NCBI RefSeq assembly: GCF_001700435.1
Contig: NZ_LYPC01000020.1
Coordinates: 373,678-437,677 of the forward strand
Reading direction: 5' to 3'
DNA: 64,000 bases
Source: Paenibacillus pectinilyticus
GTDB taxonomy: Bacteria > Bacillota > Bacilli > Paenibacillales > NBRC-103111
The first letter of the stretch is position 1, and each line of letters opens with the position of its first letter. The position numbers and the translations under genes were made by a program. Below the pieces are notes generated by a model that was given only the letters and a program-made list of their open reading frames with translations, was not told where the DNA came from and did no database searches. Shown piece by piece: positions 1 to 9,257 of this stretch.

Positions 1-1275
1 CATAAGGCTCTGAACGCCTTGCAAGGAACGGCTTATCATGAACTTGTCCAAGGCGCGAATCGCAATCTTGTTCATATTAATAATAAATTTATTTGCAATC
101 CATCCAAGGTTGAGGATCACCACGCGATCCTGCCTACCAATAAGAAGGCTTCCGGTTTAAGTCCCGACGAGCAGAAGCTGTACGATCTCATTGTACGACG
201 CTTCTTGTCACAATTTTACCCGCCAGCGGCTTATAAGGTGCATACGGTCATGACTGAAGTTGAGCAGGAGATGTTCAAAACAACGGTTAAGGAACTTCTC
301 TCCTTAGGCTGGAAGGTCATTTATGCCGATCAGAAGAAAGAGAAGGCCAAAGCCACCAAGGGCAAGGAAAAGGAAGACGAAGAAGAGGAAGAAGTCGAAG
401 TCAATGAGCCGTTCTCGATTGATGCGCAAGGGGACGTGCTATGTACGGATGCCATCGTAAAGGAGAAAGATACGCAGCCTCCTAAACATTTCAATGAAGG
501 GACCCTGCTCAAAGCGATGGAAAGCGCAGGGAAGCAGATTGAGGATGAAGAGCTCCGCGATGCGATGAAAGACTCTGGTTTAGGCACCCCGGCAACCCGC
601 GCAGCGACGATTGAACGACTGAAGAAGGTCGGGTATATCGACATGCAAGGGAAGAAGATTATTTTGACTCAGAAGGGCCGCATGGTTGTTGAGTTGATTC
701 GCGGAGCGGGTATTGAGCTGCTAACCTCGCCGGAGATGACCGGTCAATGGGAGCGCAGATTGAACGAAATCTCCCGCGGCACGGCATCTGATGAGCAGTT
801 CATGCATAACGTGAAAAGATTCGCGACGCTGATCGTGGATAAGGTACGCAAGCAAGCCCGCGCTTCGAAAACGGATTTCGAAGCGGAGAATGCGCCTGAG
901 CCAAGCACGAAGCGCAGCGCATCATCACGCGGTGATGGAGCAGCGAAAGCGCCAGCAGCGAGGAAGAAAGCACCTGCTGCAACGAAGCTTTCAGGTGATG
1001 GGACGAGCACGTTCATCGCGACATGTCCAAGACCGGGATGCGGCGGTTCCCTCTTCATGGGACGTAAAGGGTATGGCTGTTCCCATTATAAAGAGGGCTG
1101 CAGTTTCGTCATCTGGAAAGAAAGCTTTGGTCGGAGTTTAACAGAAACGCAGGTACAAGCGCTTGTCCTTAAAGGGAAAACAACGAAGTTGAAGCTTGTG
1201 CTTGCTGATGGCACAGAAACAGATGGGAAAATCGTATTGAAGGATGTTGCAACAGGTGCGCTTGGTACCGAATAA
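1..1275 (+). CDS. topB: DNA topoisomerase III, C-terminal part (5' truncated by window)
   Basis: C-terminal portion of a type IA topoisomerase, which cuts one DNA strand through a 5' phosphotyrosine and decatenates or relaxes DNA. The frame is open from base 1, so the start and the catalytic tyrosine region lie outside the window; about 424 codons remain. The type IA block EDHHAILPT is at bases 112-138. An acidic run (361-408) and an Ala/Lys-rich linker (about 880-990) are typical disordered inserts. A cysteine-rich zinc-ribbon-like tail (CPRPGCGG then CSHYKEGC, about 1024-1105) resembles the C-terminal repeat of Bacillus-type TopB. The next gene, ung, starts 19 bases after the stop, so the two repair/topology genes probably share a transcript. 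Confidence 0.93.
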   Translation, partial: HKALNALQGTAYHELVQGANRNLVHINNKFICNPSKVEDHHAILPTNKKASGLSPDEQKLYDLIVRRFLSQFYPPAAYKVHTVMTEVEQEMFKTTVKELLSLGWKVIYADQKKEKAKATKGKEKEDEEEEEVEVNEPFSIDAQGDVLCTDAIVKEKDTQPPKHFNEGTLLKAMESAGKQIEDEELRDAMKDSGLGTPATRAATIERLKKVGYIDMQGKKIILTQKGRMVVELIRGAGIELLTSPEMTGQWERRLNEISRGTASDEQFMHNVKRFATLIVDKVRKQARASKTDFEAENAPEPSTKRSASSRGDGAAKAPAARKKAPAATKLSGDGTSTFIATCPRPGCGGSLFMGRKGYGCSHYKEGCSFVIWKESFGRSLTETQVQALVLKGKTTKLKLVLADGTETDGKIVLKDVATGALGTE

Positions 1276-1294
1276 CGGCATGGAGGAGGTCCAA

Positions 1295-1990
1295 GTGAAA
1301 CACGTCACGAATGATTGGTTAACGGTGCTGCAGGATGAATTTCAGGCACCCTACTTTGAACAATTACAGTTTTTTCTTCAGGAAGAGTATCAGACGGGGA
1401 CCATTTATCCGCCAGCGGATGATGTGTTTAGTGCCTTGGAATTGACCTCATTCGCAGATACGAAAGTTGTTATTCTCGGGCAAGATCCCTATCATGGAAG
1501 CGGACAAGCACACGGGCTCAGCTTTTCTGTGAAGCCAGGGATGGCAATCCCTCCTTCTTTGAGGAATATGTACAAAGAGTTGGAGACGGATATGGGCTGT
1601 GAGATCCCGGATCATGGATATTTGAAGTCATGGGCAGAACAAGGGGTTCTTCTTCTGAATACCGTCTTAACGGTGCGCGAGGCTGCTCCCAATTCCCACA
1701 AGGGAAAGGGCTGGGAACGCTTTACCGATCGTGTCATTCAGGCACTAAATGCCCGAGAGACACCGGTTATCTTCGTCCTATGGGGCAGTCATGCACAGGC
1801 GAAGCTGTCATTTATTGATACGAATCGACATTATATCATCACATCGGTGCATCCGAGTCCTCTTTCGGCCTATCGTGGATTTTTGGGAAGTAAGCCCTAT
1901 TCTCAAGCAAATGCCTACTTAAAACAACTGAAAATGACAGAAATCGACTGGTGCATTCCACCATTCGCACACATCAAAAACCATGAATGA
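1295..1990 (+). CDS. ung: Uracil-DNA glycosylase, family 1
   Basis: Removes uracil from DNA by hydrolysing the N-glycosidic bond, the first step of base excision repair. The GTG at 1295 is chosen because GGAGGAGGT (1282-1290) sits just upstream; an ATG at 1280 lies before that site. The 231-residue product has the family length. The catalytic motif GQDPYHG places the water-activating Asp at residue 64, and the second motif [11 protein letters not shown] carries the catalytic His near residue 186. It follows topB closely and ends inside the left arm of its own terminator. Confidence 0.97.
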   Translation: MKHVTNDWLTVLQDEFQAPYFEQLQFFLQEEYQTGTIYPPADDVFSALELTSFADTKVVILGQDPYHGSGQAHGLSFSVKPGMAIPPSLRNMYKELETDMGCEIPDHGYLKSWAEQGVLLLNTVLTVREAAPNSHKGKGWERFTDRVIQALNARETPVIFVLWGSHAQAKLSFIDTNRHYIITSVHPSPLSAYRGFLGSKPYSQANAYLKQLKMTEIDWCIPPFAHIKNHE

Positions 1991-2008
1991 CAATATTCAT
2001 GGTTTTTT
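1976..2008 (+). terminator. Rho-independent terminator of topB-ung
   Basis: CCATGAAT (1981-1988) pairs with ATTCATGG (1995-2002) across a 6-base loop and is followed by a run of T. The flanking A run also pairs with the T run. The stop codon of ung lies at the top of the stem. Confidence 0.85.
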
Positions 2009-2079
2009 TCATTTCTATGGACCAAAAACTGGATAATGTTTCGAATAGTATGAGTAGCTATAAGAATGTCGGATACTTG

Positions 2080-3012
2080 CTACAGGATCGAATTGACATA
2101 AGTTAAAGGTAAGTCAAGTTCGCAGTCCTTTCCAGACTCATAGGATCGGTTTCCAAGTACTGCCTGAAGCGATGCATAATCAGCATCTGAGCCGCTTTGC
2201 AACGCGCGGATGGTCGCTTGAAGAACCTGCATGGCGTCATCCATGGCGATGTCGAATAGCTCCCAGGCACTGTACGTATAGGTTTCGTTAAGGTCAGTTG
2301 GACAATTCCAGACATGGTTAGATTCATTGAAATAATCAAGTGGAGCAGGCTTCTTCTTAAACACCAATGGCGATATTTGACCCAGTGTCAATACCCGTTT
2401 CAGCCCGCTTGGATCGTGGAAAAGCCGCTGTGCGCGAATCATGTCGTAGTAAGCGTCGTTCCAATCCTGGTCGCTCATTTTCGAGGCAATCTCAGGGTAG
2501 TGCTGCTTGGCAGCAGCGGATAGCGCCGGTACGATTCCAAGGGGAAATGAGTCACCTACATAGATTTCTTTCCAAACCGGTGTTTGCCACGTTTGGATGC
2601 CACGCTCATGCTTGGCGACAATGGTATCCATGATGATCTCAAAGCGTTGATGATCCCATTTCTTAAAACCAGATTTATAGAAGACATAGGGATGCAAGTT
2701 ACGGTCTAACACGTGATGCGTAACAAACCCGAGTACATAGAGAACAGCTGGATTATACAAGCCACGGCCTTGTACCTGCTGGATGAGATCTAGCAAGAAG
2801 GGCCCACAGGCTTCCTTGTGCATGCGACTTCCAAGCTCGTTAAGTGTTTTGTCTTTTTTCCAAGGCAGGAAGTTATGATAGAACAGAAAGTCAGGTCCTT
2901 GACAACCGAGTGAGAAAATATGCCGCAGCTGTTTATCATTCAGTACTGATGTATGACCCAGCTCATGCATGGCTTTTTGTCCGAAAATGAGATGTGTCCA
3001 AATATTAGGCAA
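2080..3012 (-). CDS. Zinc-dependent phospholipase C-like protein
   Basis: A 310-residue protein of the zinc-dependent phospholipase C / S1-P1 nuclease-like fold family. The family signs are the N-terminal WTHLIFGQKAM block, the GPDFLFYHNFLPWK block and several conserved histidines (THHVLDRNLHPYVF), which in the family bind a zinc cluster. No signal peptide is evident, so a cytoplasmic role is possible and the substrate is unknown. The start is TTG at 3012, supported by GGAGGAG seven bases upstream; no nearby ATG has such a site. It is a single gene converging on ung. Confidence 0.8.
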   Translation of the reverse strand: MPNIWTHLIFGQKAMHELGHTSVLNDKQLRHIFSLGCQGPDFLFYHNFLPWKKDKTLNELGSRMHKEACGPFLLDLIQQVQGRGLYNPAVLYVLGFVTHHVLDRNLHPYVFYKSGFKKWDHQRFEIIMDTIVAKHERGIQTWQTPVWKEIYVGDSFPLGIVPALSAAAKQHYPEIASKMSDQDWNDAYYDMIRAQRLFHDPSGLKRVLTLGQISPLVFKKKPAPLDYFNESNHVWNCPTDLNETYTYSAWELFDIAMDDAMQVLQATIRALQSGSDADYASLQAVLGNRSYESGKDCELDLPLTYVNSIL

Positions 3013-3202
3013 GGGTGCACTCCTCCTATAGGCTGAAATGAAATATGATTGCTTTCATTTTAACATATTGCCGGAAGGACTAGAGCACATTTCGCGGACT
3101 AATTCGTAACCACGCGCAGTGCGGGCAGGATTGCAAGTGACGTTGTCGAATGTATCAAACAGTGATGATCACCATCCAAGCCTTAATGATAGGGGATAAA
3201 AT

Positions 3203-5386
3203 ATGAGTATGCTATCGAAAATGGAGCCTTCGTTTGACGCTATTTTTGAGTTCACAACCATCGGCATGGCTCTTATGACGCTTGAAGGGCAATGGCTGCG
3301 AATCAATAACAGTTTAAGTCGTATTCTTGGTTATTCCGAAGAGGAACTTCTTGCAACGAGCATGAAGCACTTATTTGAGGTTAAACAGGCTCGACATATA
3401 GATAACACGATGGAGAAGCTGATTTCTGGTGAGATAGCCTCCTTCCAAATGAATATACTTATGAAACATAAGGATACGTCATTTAAAAATGTGGATTGGC
3501 TCATGTCCGTAATCCGAAATTCGGATCATGAACCTTACGCATTTGTTGCTCAGGTAAAGGATCTGTCCACGCAATCGGAGATGGAACGGAAGCTTGCCGA
3601 GAGCGAGCAACGCTATAAATCTTTGATTGAACATAACCCTGCAGGGATTCTAACCTGTGATATGGATGGACGTATTCTCTGTGTTAATCCAGCGATGGAG
3701 CGGATTCTAGGATTCACTGAGAACGAATTGATGTGCCAATTCATTCACCAAATCTTTCTCCAGAACCATGAAACGGTTAGTTCAGCTGACAGTATCCTCT
3801 CGCAACAAGATAATTATATGTTGTGTTTTTTACATAAAAATGGCGAGATTATCGAACTTGGTGTGAAGAATGTACCTATTATCGTCAAAGACAAATCCGA
3901 TGGGATGTATCTTATTGCCAAAGATATTACCCAATTCATTAAAGATCGGGAATCTCTTCGCATTGCACAGCAAGATCTGCATGACACGGTTCGAAGGCAG
4001 CAAGGCATGACGTTGAAGTTTAGACAATTAAATGGAAGTTTCATCCATACCCTATGTGATGGTGAACTGCTGTATCGTTTAGGTTATAAACCGAAGCATA
4101 TTTTGGGTAAAGGGTTGCATGAGATTTGGCCGACTCCAATAGCGGATTCGATGGAAGATTATTATCAGAGAGCTTGGCAAGGCGAAGAAAATGTCATGTA
4201 CGAAGCCACGTTCCGCGGCATCACTTATTTGACGTCATTGCGACCTATTATTGAGCAGGATCGTGTCATAGAAGTGATCGGTTCATGTGTAGATATCACC
4301 GAACGTAAGCGGATGGAAACGGAGCTGCGCGACACGAAAGAACTGCTGGAATCTGTTATTAACAATACATCAGACGGCATTTGTGTGCTTGATTTGAACG
4401 AGAGAGTGATCTCTGTTAATGCTGCTCATGAACACATTTTCGGGTGGTCCCAAGAAGAGTTACTTGGTCGACCATTACCCAATTATCCGGATTTTCTGGA
4501 AGATGAACGAAGAGGAATGTATGAGAAGTTAAGGTTAGGGCAACGAATTACCGATGAAGAGTCGGTTCGACTACGTAAAGATGGTCAACTTATTCATGTT
4601 AGTCTAACGAAAACCCCGATTAAGAATGAGAAGGGGGACATCTTCGGATTCGCAGGCATTACGAGAGATATTACGGAGCGCAAGCAAACCGAGGAGCTGT
4701 TGCGGAAATCAGACAAGCTTTCCGTAGCCGGTCAGCTGGCGGCAGGGCTTGCCCATGAGATTCGTAACCCGTTGACTTCACTCCGCGGCTTCTTGCAGCT
4801 TTTGCAGCATGATTTGAAGGGCAAGCAACATTACTTCGATATCATGCTATCTGAACTGGATCGGATCAATTTCATTGTGAGTGAATTTCTCGTTATTGCG
4901 AAGCCGGAAGCCATTACATATAAAAAGAGTAATTTGAACGCCATTTTGCAATCTGTAATTGCCTTGTTAGATACACAAGCGGCCTTGTGTAATGTACAAC
5001 TATTGTTGGAGTTTCAATCGGAGATTCCAGAGATCATCTGCTCGGAAATGCATTTGAAGCAATTATTTATTAACTTGATCAAAAATGCGATGGAGGCGAT
5101 TCCGAAAGATGGGCAAATCAAAATGACGGTTTCTGTGCTGGAAAATGATCTGATCCGTGTGAGAACACAGGATAATGGCTGCGGGATTCCGGAGGAACGC
5201 TTGAAGCAGTTAGGGGAGCCGTTCTATACAACCAAGGAAAAGGGGACAGGCTTAGGGTTGATGATGTGCTTTAAAATCGTCGAAGCCCATAAGGGGACTA
5301 TGACTATCCAAAGTCAAGTGGGATATGGTACGACGATTGACGTCTTGTTACCGACACAATCGAATGAGCATAATCATCATGCATGA
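3203..5386 (+). CDS. Soluble multi-PAS sensor histidine kinase
   Basis: A 727-residue histidine kinase without membrane segments, so it senses a cytoplasmic cue. Four PAS/PAC modules are visible at about residues 8-128, 137-252, 262-372 and 376-497, the second and fourth opening with the typical N(P/T)...DGIxxxxxxGxI pattern. HisKA follows with LAHEIRNPLTSLRGF, phospho-accepting His518, then an HATPase domain with N box NLIKNAMEA, G1 DNGCGIPE and G2 GTGLGLM. The layout resembles the sporulation kinases KinA/KinE, which feed Spo0F, and the lack of an adjacent response regulator fits an orphan kinase. That sporulation role is inference. Confidence 0.92.
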   Translation: MSMLSKMEPSFDAIFEFTTIGMALMTLEGQWLRINNSLSRILGYSEEELLATSMKHLFEVKQARHIDNTMEKLISGEIASFQMNILMKHKDTSFKNVDWLMSVIRNSDHEPYAFVAQVKDLSTQSEMERKLAESEQRYKSLIEHNPAGILTCDMDGRILCVNPAMERILGFTENELMCQFIHQIFLQNHETVSSADSILSQQDNYMLCFLHKNGEIIELGVKNVPIIVKDKSDGMYLIAKDITQFIKDRESLRIAQQDLHDTVRRQQGMTLKFRQLNGSFIHTLCDGELLYRLGYKPKHILGKGLHEIWPTPIADSMEDYYQRAWQGEENVMYEATFRGITYLTSLRPIIEQDRVIEVIGSCVDITERKRMETELRDTKELLESVINNTSDGICVLDLNERVISVNAAHEHIFGWSQEELLGRPLPNYPDFLEDERRGMYEKLRLGQRITDEESVRLRKDGQLIHVSLTKTPIKNEKGDIFGFAGITRDITERKQTEELLRKSDKLSVAGQLAAGLAHEIRNPLTSLRGFLQLLQHDLKGKQHYFDIMLSELDRINFIVSEFLVIAKPEAITYKKSNLNAILQSVIALLDTQAALCNVQLLLEFQSEIPEIICSEMHLKQLFINLIKNAMEAIPKDGQIKMTVSVLENDLIRVRTQDNGCGIPEERLKQLGEPFYTTKEKGTGLGLMMCFKIVEAHKGTMTIQSQVGYGTTIDVLLPTQSNEHNHHA

Positions 5387-5407
5387 GATGCAGCTTTTGA
5401 ATATGAT

Positions 5408-5446
5408 AAAACCGCCGACGGCTTGAATCCGTGAAGGCGGTTTTTG
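5408..5446 (+). terminator. Terminator after the PAS kinase
   Basis: AAACCGCC (5409-5416) pairs with GGCGGTTT (5437-5444), followed by T residues. An inner GACGG/CCGTG segment can extend the hairpin. Confidence 0.8.
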
Positions 5447-5452
5447 TATTTT

Positions 5453-5683
5453 TTAAAAAGCTATGCTAAATTCTGAAGTTTCGCGTGAATACCAAGTGGA
5501 GACAGAGGTATTATTCTCATTATAAACTTGTACATGATCGTTGGTATATTTGGTGATAATCCCTGTATTTACTTGATAATATACACCAAGTTGGTCAAGT
5601 GACCACACAAAAACGGGTGTTTTCGTTAACGCAGCAGCAAATATCTCTGTATCTGTGTCTAGTAGCTTAGTTCCGTAAATCAT
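5453..5683 (-). CDS. Small hypothetical protein, 76 residues
   Basis: I do not recognise the family. The start is ATG at 5683, preceded by AGAGGTG at a spacing of five bases; a longer frame upstream to 5758 has no ribosome binding site. The product (MIYGTKLLDTDTEIFAAALT...) is soluble, rich in Thr, Tyr and Val, and alternates polar and hydrophobic residues as a small beta-rich domain would. It lies convergent to the kinase gene, whose terminator ends seven bases from its stop. Confidence 0.6.
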   Translation of the reverse strand: MIYGTKLLDTDTEIFAAALTKTPVFVWSLDQLGVYYQVNTGIITKYTNDHVQVYNENNTSVSTWYSRETSEFSIAF

Positions 5684-6001
5684 CGTTACACCTCTGTCTT
5701 CTGGATAGTATCGTATTGCTCTTATATATAGAGACAGTACGAAAACGGAAATCATCACACGGTCATGTTAATTATTTTGCGGGGTTTCGTTATTTTTTAA
5801 AAGCATGATCAAGATTGACTCCTTTTTCATCACATGCCCGTTACTTAAAGGATTTCCTAAATTAAGTAGAATATGATCGAAGGTGAACATGAAAGGTGAA
5901 AATTGAGGGTTCCCACTCGCTGAATTTCCTTGTATAATGGGTAAGCTTTGCTGAATTGACAGTGGGTAAATTAATGATTGGGTAGAAGGAGAAAGGGGTC
6001 A
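5684..6001. other. Intergenic region between divergent genes
   Basis: About 320 AT-rich bases between the 5453-5683 gene and the kinase gene at 6002. A perfect TATAAT at 5933-5938 is a likely -10 for the downstream gene, but no good -35 is seen at 17 bases (TTCCCA). AAGGAG and GGGG at 5987-5998 form the ribosome binding site of the next gene. I see no other gene here. Confidence 0.5.
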
Positions 6002-6658
6002 ATGGCAGTGATTGTGGTTGGGGGAATGATTGGTCTAGGTAAAACATCTGTATCTACTTTGCTTGGACAAGAATTAAATTCAAATGTTTTCTACGAGAGT
6101 GTTGATGATAATCCGATTTTACCGCTTTTTTATACGGCTTCACCGGAGGAAATCGAAAAGCATCGGTATCCATTTCTGCTGCAATTGCACTTTTTGAATA
6201 CGAGATTTAAGGCCATTAAACAGGCATTGGTACATAATCGAAATGTACTGGATAGAAGTATTTATGAAGATTGGTATTTTGCCAAAGTAAATCGCGAGCT
6301 GGGTCGTATTTCACAACTCGAATTCGATGTATATGAAGGTTTGGCAGATAACATGATGTCCGAACTCGCAGAGCTTCCAAAGAAATCACCGGATTTGATG
6401 GTGTATCTCAAAGCTTCATTTGAAACGGTGATTCACCGTATAGGTCTACGCGGACGCAGCTTTGAACAAGATGAATCACTAGTTGCGTATTATCGTCAGT
6501 TGTGGTCAGGTTATGATGACTGGGTGATGAACCATTATCATGCTTCCGAAGTGCTCATCGTAGATATGGACCGGATTGATGTAGTCAATCGAGCAGAGGA
6601 TGCCGCGCAGATCGTAGAAGAAGTTCGAGCAAAATTATCTGATTTAGCAATTGTATAA
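6002..6658 (+). CDS. Deoxynucleoside kinase (dGK/dAK/dCK family)
   Basis: Phosphorylates deoxynucleosides at the 5' position for salvage of dNTP precursors. The start ATG 6002 follows AAGGAG...GGGG; upstream TTG 5978 has no site. The 218-residue product has a P-loop GGMIGLGKTS near residues 7-16, slightly unlike the usual GPIGAGKS(T/S), and the catalytic DRSIYEDWYF segment (family DRS/ERS motif), followed by a lid-like GLRGRSFEQ with arginines. Bacillus carries paired dGK and dAK/dCK enzymes; which nucleoside this one prefers cannot be read from the sequence. It is a single gene ending at a strong terminator. Confidence 0.9.
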   Translation: MAVIVVGGMIGLGKTSVSTLLGQELNSNVFYESVDDNPILPLFYTASPEEIEKHRYPFLLQLHFLNTRFKAIKQALVHNRNVLDRSIYEDWYFAKVNRELGRISQLEFDVYEGLADNMMSELAELPKKSPDLMVYLKASFETVIHRIGLRGRSFEQDESLVAYYRQLWSGYDDWVMNHYHASEVLIVDMDRIDVVNRAEDAAQIVEEVRAKLSDLAIV

Positions 6659-6680
6659 GGCGAATTTTGTCGAAATGTCG

Positions 6681-6713
6681 AAAAGACCCCCTCAAAGCTG
6701 AGGGGGTCTTTCG
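6681..6713 (+). terminator. Terminator after the deoxynucleoside kinase
   Basis: AAAGACCCCCTCA (6682-6694), loop AAGC, TGAGGGGGTCTTT (6699-6711): a perfect 13-bp stem, with T residues at its 3' end. Confidence 0.92.
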
Positions 6714-6723
6714 AATGATGTAG

Positions 6724-6925
6724 CAGAAGAAAAAAACCAGTGTTGTAATCCACGGAAGCGAAGGTGATGTAATTGTTGTTTATCGTATGTTACAAAGGCA
6801 AGCCTATGAGCGCAGCCCTGCCGAAATTAGCTGCAAACGAGAAGATGCTGAAGCTGAGTCGTTTTTTTACCAATCTAGAGCTTGTCGAAGTACAGCAACA
6901 ATGGCAGACAGCCTCTAATTCCTAG
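6724..6925 (+). pseudogene. Possible decayed small gene, two overlapping open frames
   Basis: Between two terminators lie about 200 bases with coding-like structure but no convincing gene. One frame is open from 6724 to a stop at 6916-6918 and reads TSVVIHGSEGDVIVVYRMLQ, but has no ATG/GTG/TTG with a ribosome binding site at its head. A second frame holds ATG 6805 to TAG 6923 (39 codons, MSAALPKLAANEKMLKLSRF...). A terminator follows at 6956. The simplest reading is a gene broken by loss of its start or by a frameshift; a non-ATG-start small gene is the alternative. Confidence 0.3.
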
Positions 6926-6955
6926 GGCCTTACACTTACAGATAGCTTAGTGCCG

Positions 6956-6987
6956 CTCCGTCATCGATGAGATGTACGGAGTTTTTT
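6956..6987 (+). terminator. Terminator-like hairpin upstream of cutC
   Basis: CTCCGT (6956-6961) pairs with ACGGAG (6976-6981), followed by TTTTTT. No intact gene precedes it within 300 bases, so it probably served the decayed gene at 6724-6925 or acts in the cutC leader. Confidence 0.65.
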
Positions 6988-7052
6988 GTGTTGTCGATTT
7001 TTATGTTAAAGTAAATGGGATCGTCTGTTATAGAGAGGTGGGTGTCCAAACG

Positions 7053-7745
7053 ATGTTATTGGAAGTAATTGCGACATCACTAGAAGATGCAGTGAGAGCT
7101 GAGGCTGGCGGTGCTGATCGCATTGAACTCGTTTCAGATCTCAGACAAGGTGGTTTGACACCAGATATGGCGCTTGTGAAGCGTATAACGGATTCCGTAC
7201 GAATTCCTGTACATGTGATGATTCGGCCCCATGCGCGCTCGTTTCACATGTCAAAGAGTGATGTTTCGGCGATGAGACTCGCCATTCAAAGCGCTGAACA
7301 AGCAGGCGCAGCAGCCCTTGTATGGGGAGTGCTCACCCCTGAACTTGAGATTGACCGCGGTACCATAGAGGAGCTCTTAGCTGCAAGTTCCTTGCCTGTC
7401 ACGTTTCATCGGGCATTTGATGAGATTAAACAGCAAGAAGAAGCCTTACAAATACTCCAAACTTATAAGGGAATTCGTTCTGTACTTACATCAGGCGGGG
7501 CGCCTAGCGCATTGCAGGCCGTCGAGCAGCTAAGTCATCTGGAAGCATTGACGAAGGGGCGCCATTTAAGGATTATGGCAGGAAGCGGACTTACCTTACA
7601 GAGCTTGGAGACTTTCGTGCTGGCGACGAGTGTTCAATGTGTTCATCTTGGAACGGGCGTAAGAGCCAATGGTGATGTAGATGAAATGGTTGATGTAGAG
7701 CGCGTGAAGCAGGCGAGAGCGATTTTAGATCGAATAGTACATTGA
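7053..7745 (+). CDS. cutC: CutC-family protein
   Basis: A 230-residue TIM-barrel protein of the CutC family, historically linked to copper homeostasis; the biochemical role is still disputed. Family blocks are ADRIELVSDLRQGGLTPD near the N-terminus, VHVMIRPH, and the strand-loop segments VTFHRAFDEI, SVLTSGGA and IMAGSGL. The ATG at 7053 is chosen because GAGAGGTGG lies 11 bases upstream and the family starts directly with LLEVIATS; the extra upstream codons show no homology-like features. The next gene begins 27 bases after the stop, so the two are probably co-transcribed. Confidence 0.9.
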   Translation: MLLEVIATSLEDAVRAEAGGADRIELVSDLRQGGLTPDMALVKRITDSVRIPVHVMIRPHARSFHMSKSDVSAMRLAIQSAEQAGAAALVWGVLTPELEIDRGTIEELLAASSLPVTFHRAFDEIKQQEEALQILQTYKGIRSVLTSGGAPSALQAVEQLSHLEALTKGRHLRIMAGSGLTLQSLETFVLATSVQCVHLGTGVRANGDVDEMVDVERVKQARAILDRIVH

Positions 7746-7772
7746 TAAATAACTGTGGGAGGAGAGAAAACT

Positions 7773-8756
7773 GTGCATATACTTATTCTTGGCGGTACTA
7801 AATTTCTGGGAAGAGCTCTGACTGAGGCGGCGCTAGCAAAAGGGCATGAAGTCACATTGTTTCATCGTGGATTACATGATGCCAATGCTTTTCCGGAAGT
7901 ACGACACATTCTTGGAGATCGAGATACGGATATGGGGAAACTGCAGGCGGGATCATGGGATGCCGTCATCGATACTAGCGGATACCAGCCTGAATCAGTC
8001 GCGGCTTCAACAGACGTGCTGAAACGTAGTGCCAAGCACTACACGTTCATTTCAACTATTTCGGCCTATGCCGATTTAAAGCAAGTTCTTTTTGATGAAA
8101 CCGCACCTGTGAGACGATTGGAGGATGCTGAAGACCCAGGTCAGCGATATGGTGCATTAAAAGCGCAGTGTGAAGAGGTTGTTAAAGAAGCCTTTCCTAC
8201 TGGCGCATTAATCATTCGTCCTGGACTTATAGTTGGGCCGTATGATGCGTCAGACCGATTCACGTATTGGCCAGCACGATTGCAACGCGGCGGTCAAGTG
8301 TTGGTGCCGCTTCCGAAAGAGCGGAAACTGCAATTCATTGATGTGCGCGATCTCGCGGCATGGATCCTTATCTTAGTTGAAGCGGGAGTAACGGGCACCT
8401 TGCATGCAAGCGGTAGTGATTACACGATGGAAGAAGTTGTAGAAGCTTGTCGGAGGGGAGACATTGAAACGGATCTCACTTGGGTGACGGAGGAATTCTT
8501 AGTTGCAAGTGAGGTAGCCGGTTGGATGGATCTTCCGCTCTGGTTGCCCAGCGATAGCTTACTCGGCATGCTTCAATTGAATAATGCAAAAGCATTCCAA
8601 TCCGGATTGAAAACACGATCACTGGTGGAAACGGTTCGGGACACATTGGCATGGGACCAGACGCGAGATGCTGCAATTGTGAGGCAAGCCGGCTTAAGTC
8701 CAGCGCGTGAAGCTAAATTGCTGGAAGATTGGAAGAAGCTTAACCAAACGGAGTAG
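7773..8756 (+). CDS. NAD(P)-dependent epimerase/dehydratase-family protein
   Basis: A 327-residue extended short-chain dehydrogenase-like protein. The Rossmann nucleotide site is ILILGGTKFLGRAL at the N-terminus, a GGTxFxG variant common in the subgroup related to chloroplast RNA-binding CSP41. YGALKAQCE carries the YxxxK pair, and a downstream segment (FIDVRDLAAWIL) is typical of the fold. Substrate unknown. GTG 7773 is chosen for its GGAGGAGA eight bases upstream; a GTG at 7755 lies before that site. It follows cutC closely. Confidence 0.82.
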   Translation: MHILILGGTKFLGRALTEAALAKGHEVTLFHRGLHDANAFPEVRHILGDRDTDMGKLQAGSWDAVIDTSGYQPESVAASTDVLKRSAKHYTFISTISAYADLKQVLFDETAPVRRLEDAEDPGQRYGALKAQCEEVVKEAFPTGALIIRPGLIVGPYDASDRFTYWPARLQRGGQVLVPLPKERKLQFIDVRDLAAWILILVEAGVTGTLHASGSDYTMEEVVEACRRGDIETDLTWVTEEFLVASEVAGWMDLPLWLPSDSLLGMLQLNNAKAFQSGLKTRSLVETVRDTLAWDQTRDAAIVRQAGLSPAREAKLLEDWKKLNQTE

Positions 8757-8881
8757 GAATTAAACCTTGAATCGTAATGAATACGAGTTCAATGATTTGG
8801 ATGCTGTACAAATTTTTAGGCATAAATGATGGTTGGCGAATATAATGGAAGAGAAAACTCTGAGAAGATGAGGTGCTGTCC

Positions 8882-9190
8882 ATGTATGATGCCACAGATA
8901 TTCAAAGTAATAAGGGAATGGCGATTTTGGCGTACATTTTGTTTTTTGTTCCTCTTATCGCGGCAAAAGACTCGAAGTACGCATGGTACCATGCGAATCA
9001 AGGCCTTACCTTGTTCCTAACTGGGGTCATCGTGAATGTTGTACTAGGCATTATCCCATTCATCGGTTGGCTGCTTCTACCCCTTGCCAATTTAGCCGTG
9101 GTGATTTTGGCGGTATTGGGCATCGTTGCAGCTGCACAAGGCCAAGTCAAACCTCTTCCGTATATCGGCAGTTACACACTTCTGAAGTAG
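8882..9190 (+). CDS. Small DUF4870-like membrane protein
   Basis: A 102-residue protein with two hydrophobic blocks at about residues 14-27 and 38-80, the second long enough for two helices around the IPFIGWLLLPLANL turn. A short KDSKYAWYHANQGL loop between them matches the DUF4870 layout, where a conserved H..(Q/E)A segment sits between helices. ATG 8882 has GAGGTG six bases upstream; GTG 8873 is inside that region. Function unknown. It stands alone and ends at a strong bidirectional hairpin. Confidence 0.72.
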   Translation: MYDATDIQSNKGMAILAYILFFVPLIAAKDSKYAWYHANQGLTLFLTGVIVNVVLGIIPFIGWLLLPLANLAVVILAVLGIVAAAQGQVKPLPYIGSYTLLK

Positions 9191-9209
9191 TACGTACATA
9201 CATAGACAA

Positions 9210-9256
9210 AAAGGCTGACCTCCGGTGAATGACTACCGGAGGTCAGCCTTTATTTG
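9210..9256. terminator. Bidirectional terminator
   Basis: AAGGCTGACCTCCGGT (9211-9226) pairs perfectly with ACCGGAGGTCAGCCTT (9235-9250). A-rich and T-rich flanks on each side suit termination of both the DUF4870-like gene and the convergent MBL-fold gene. Confidence 0.9.
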
Positions 9257-9257
9257 T

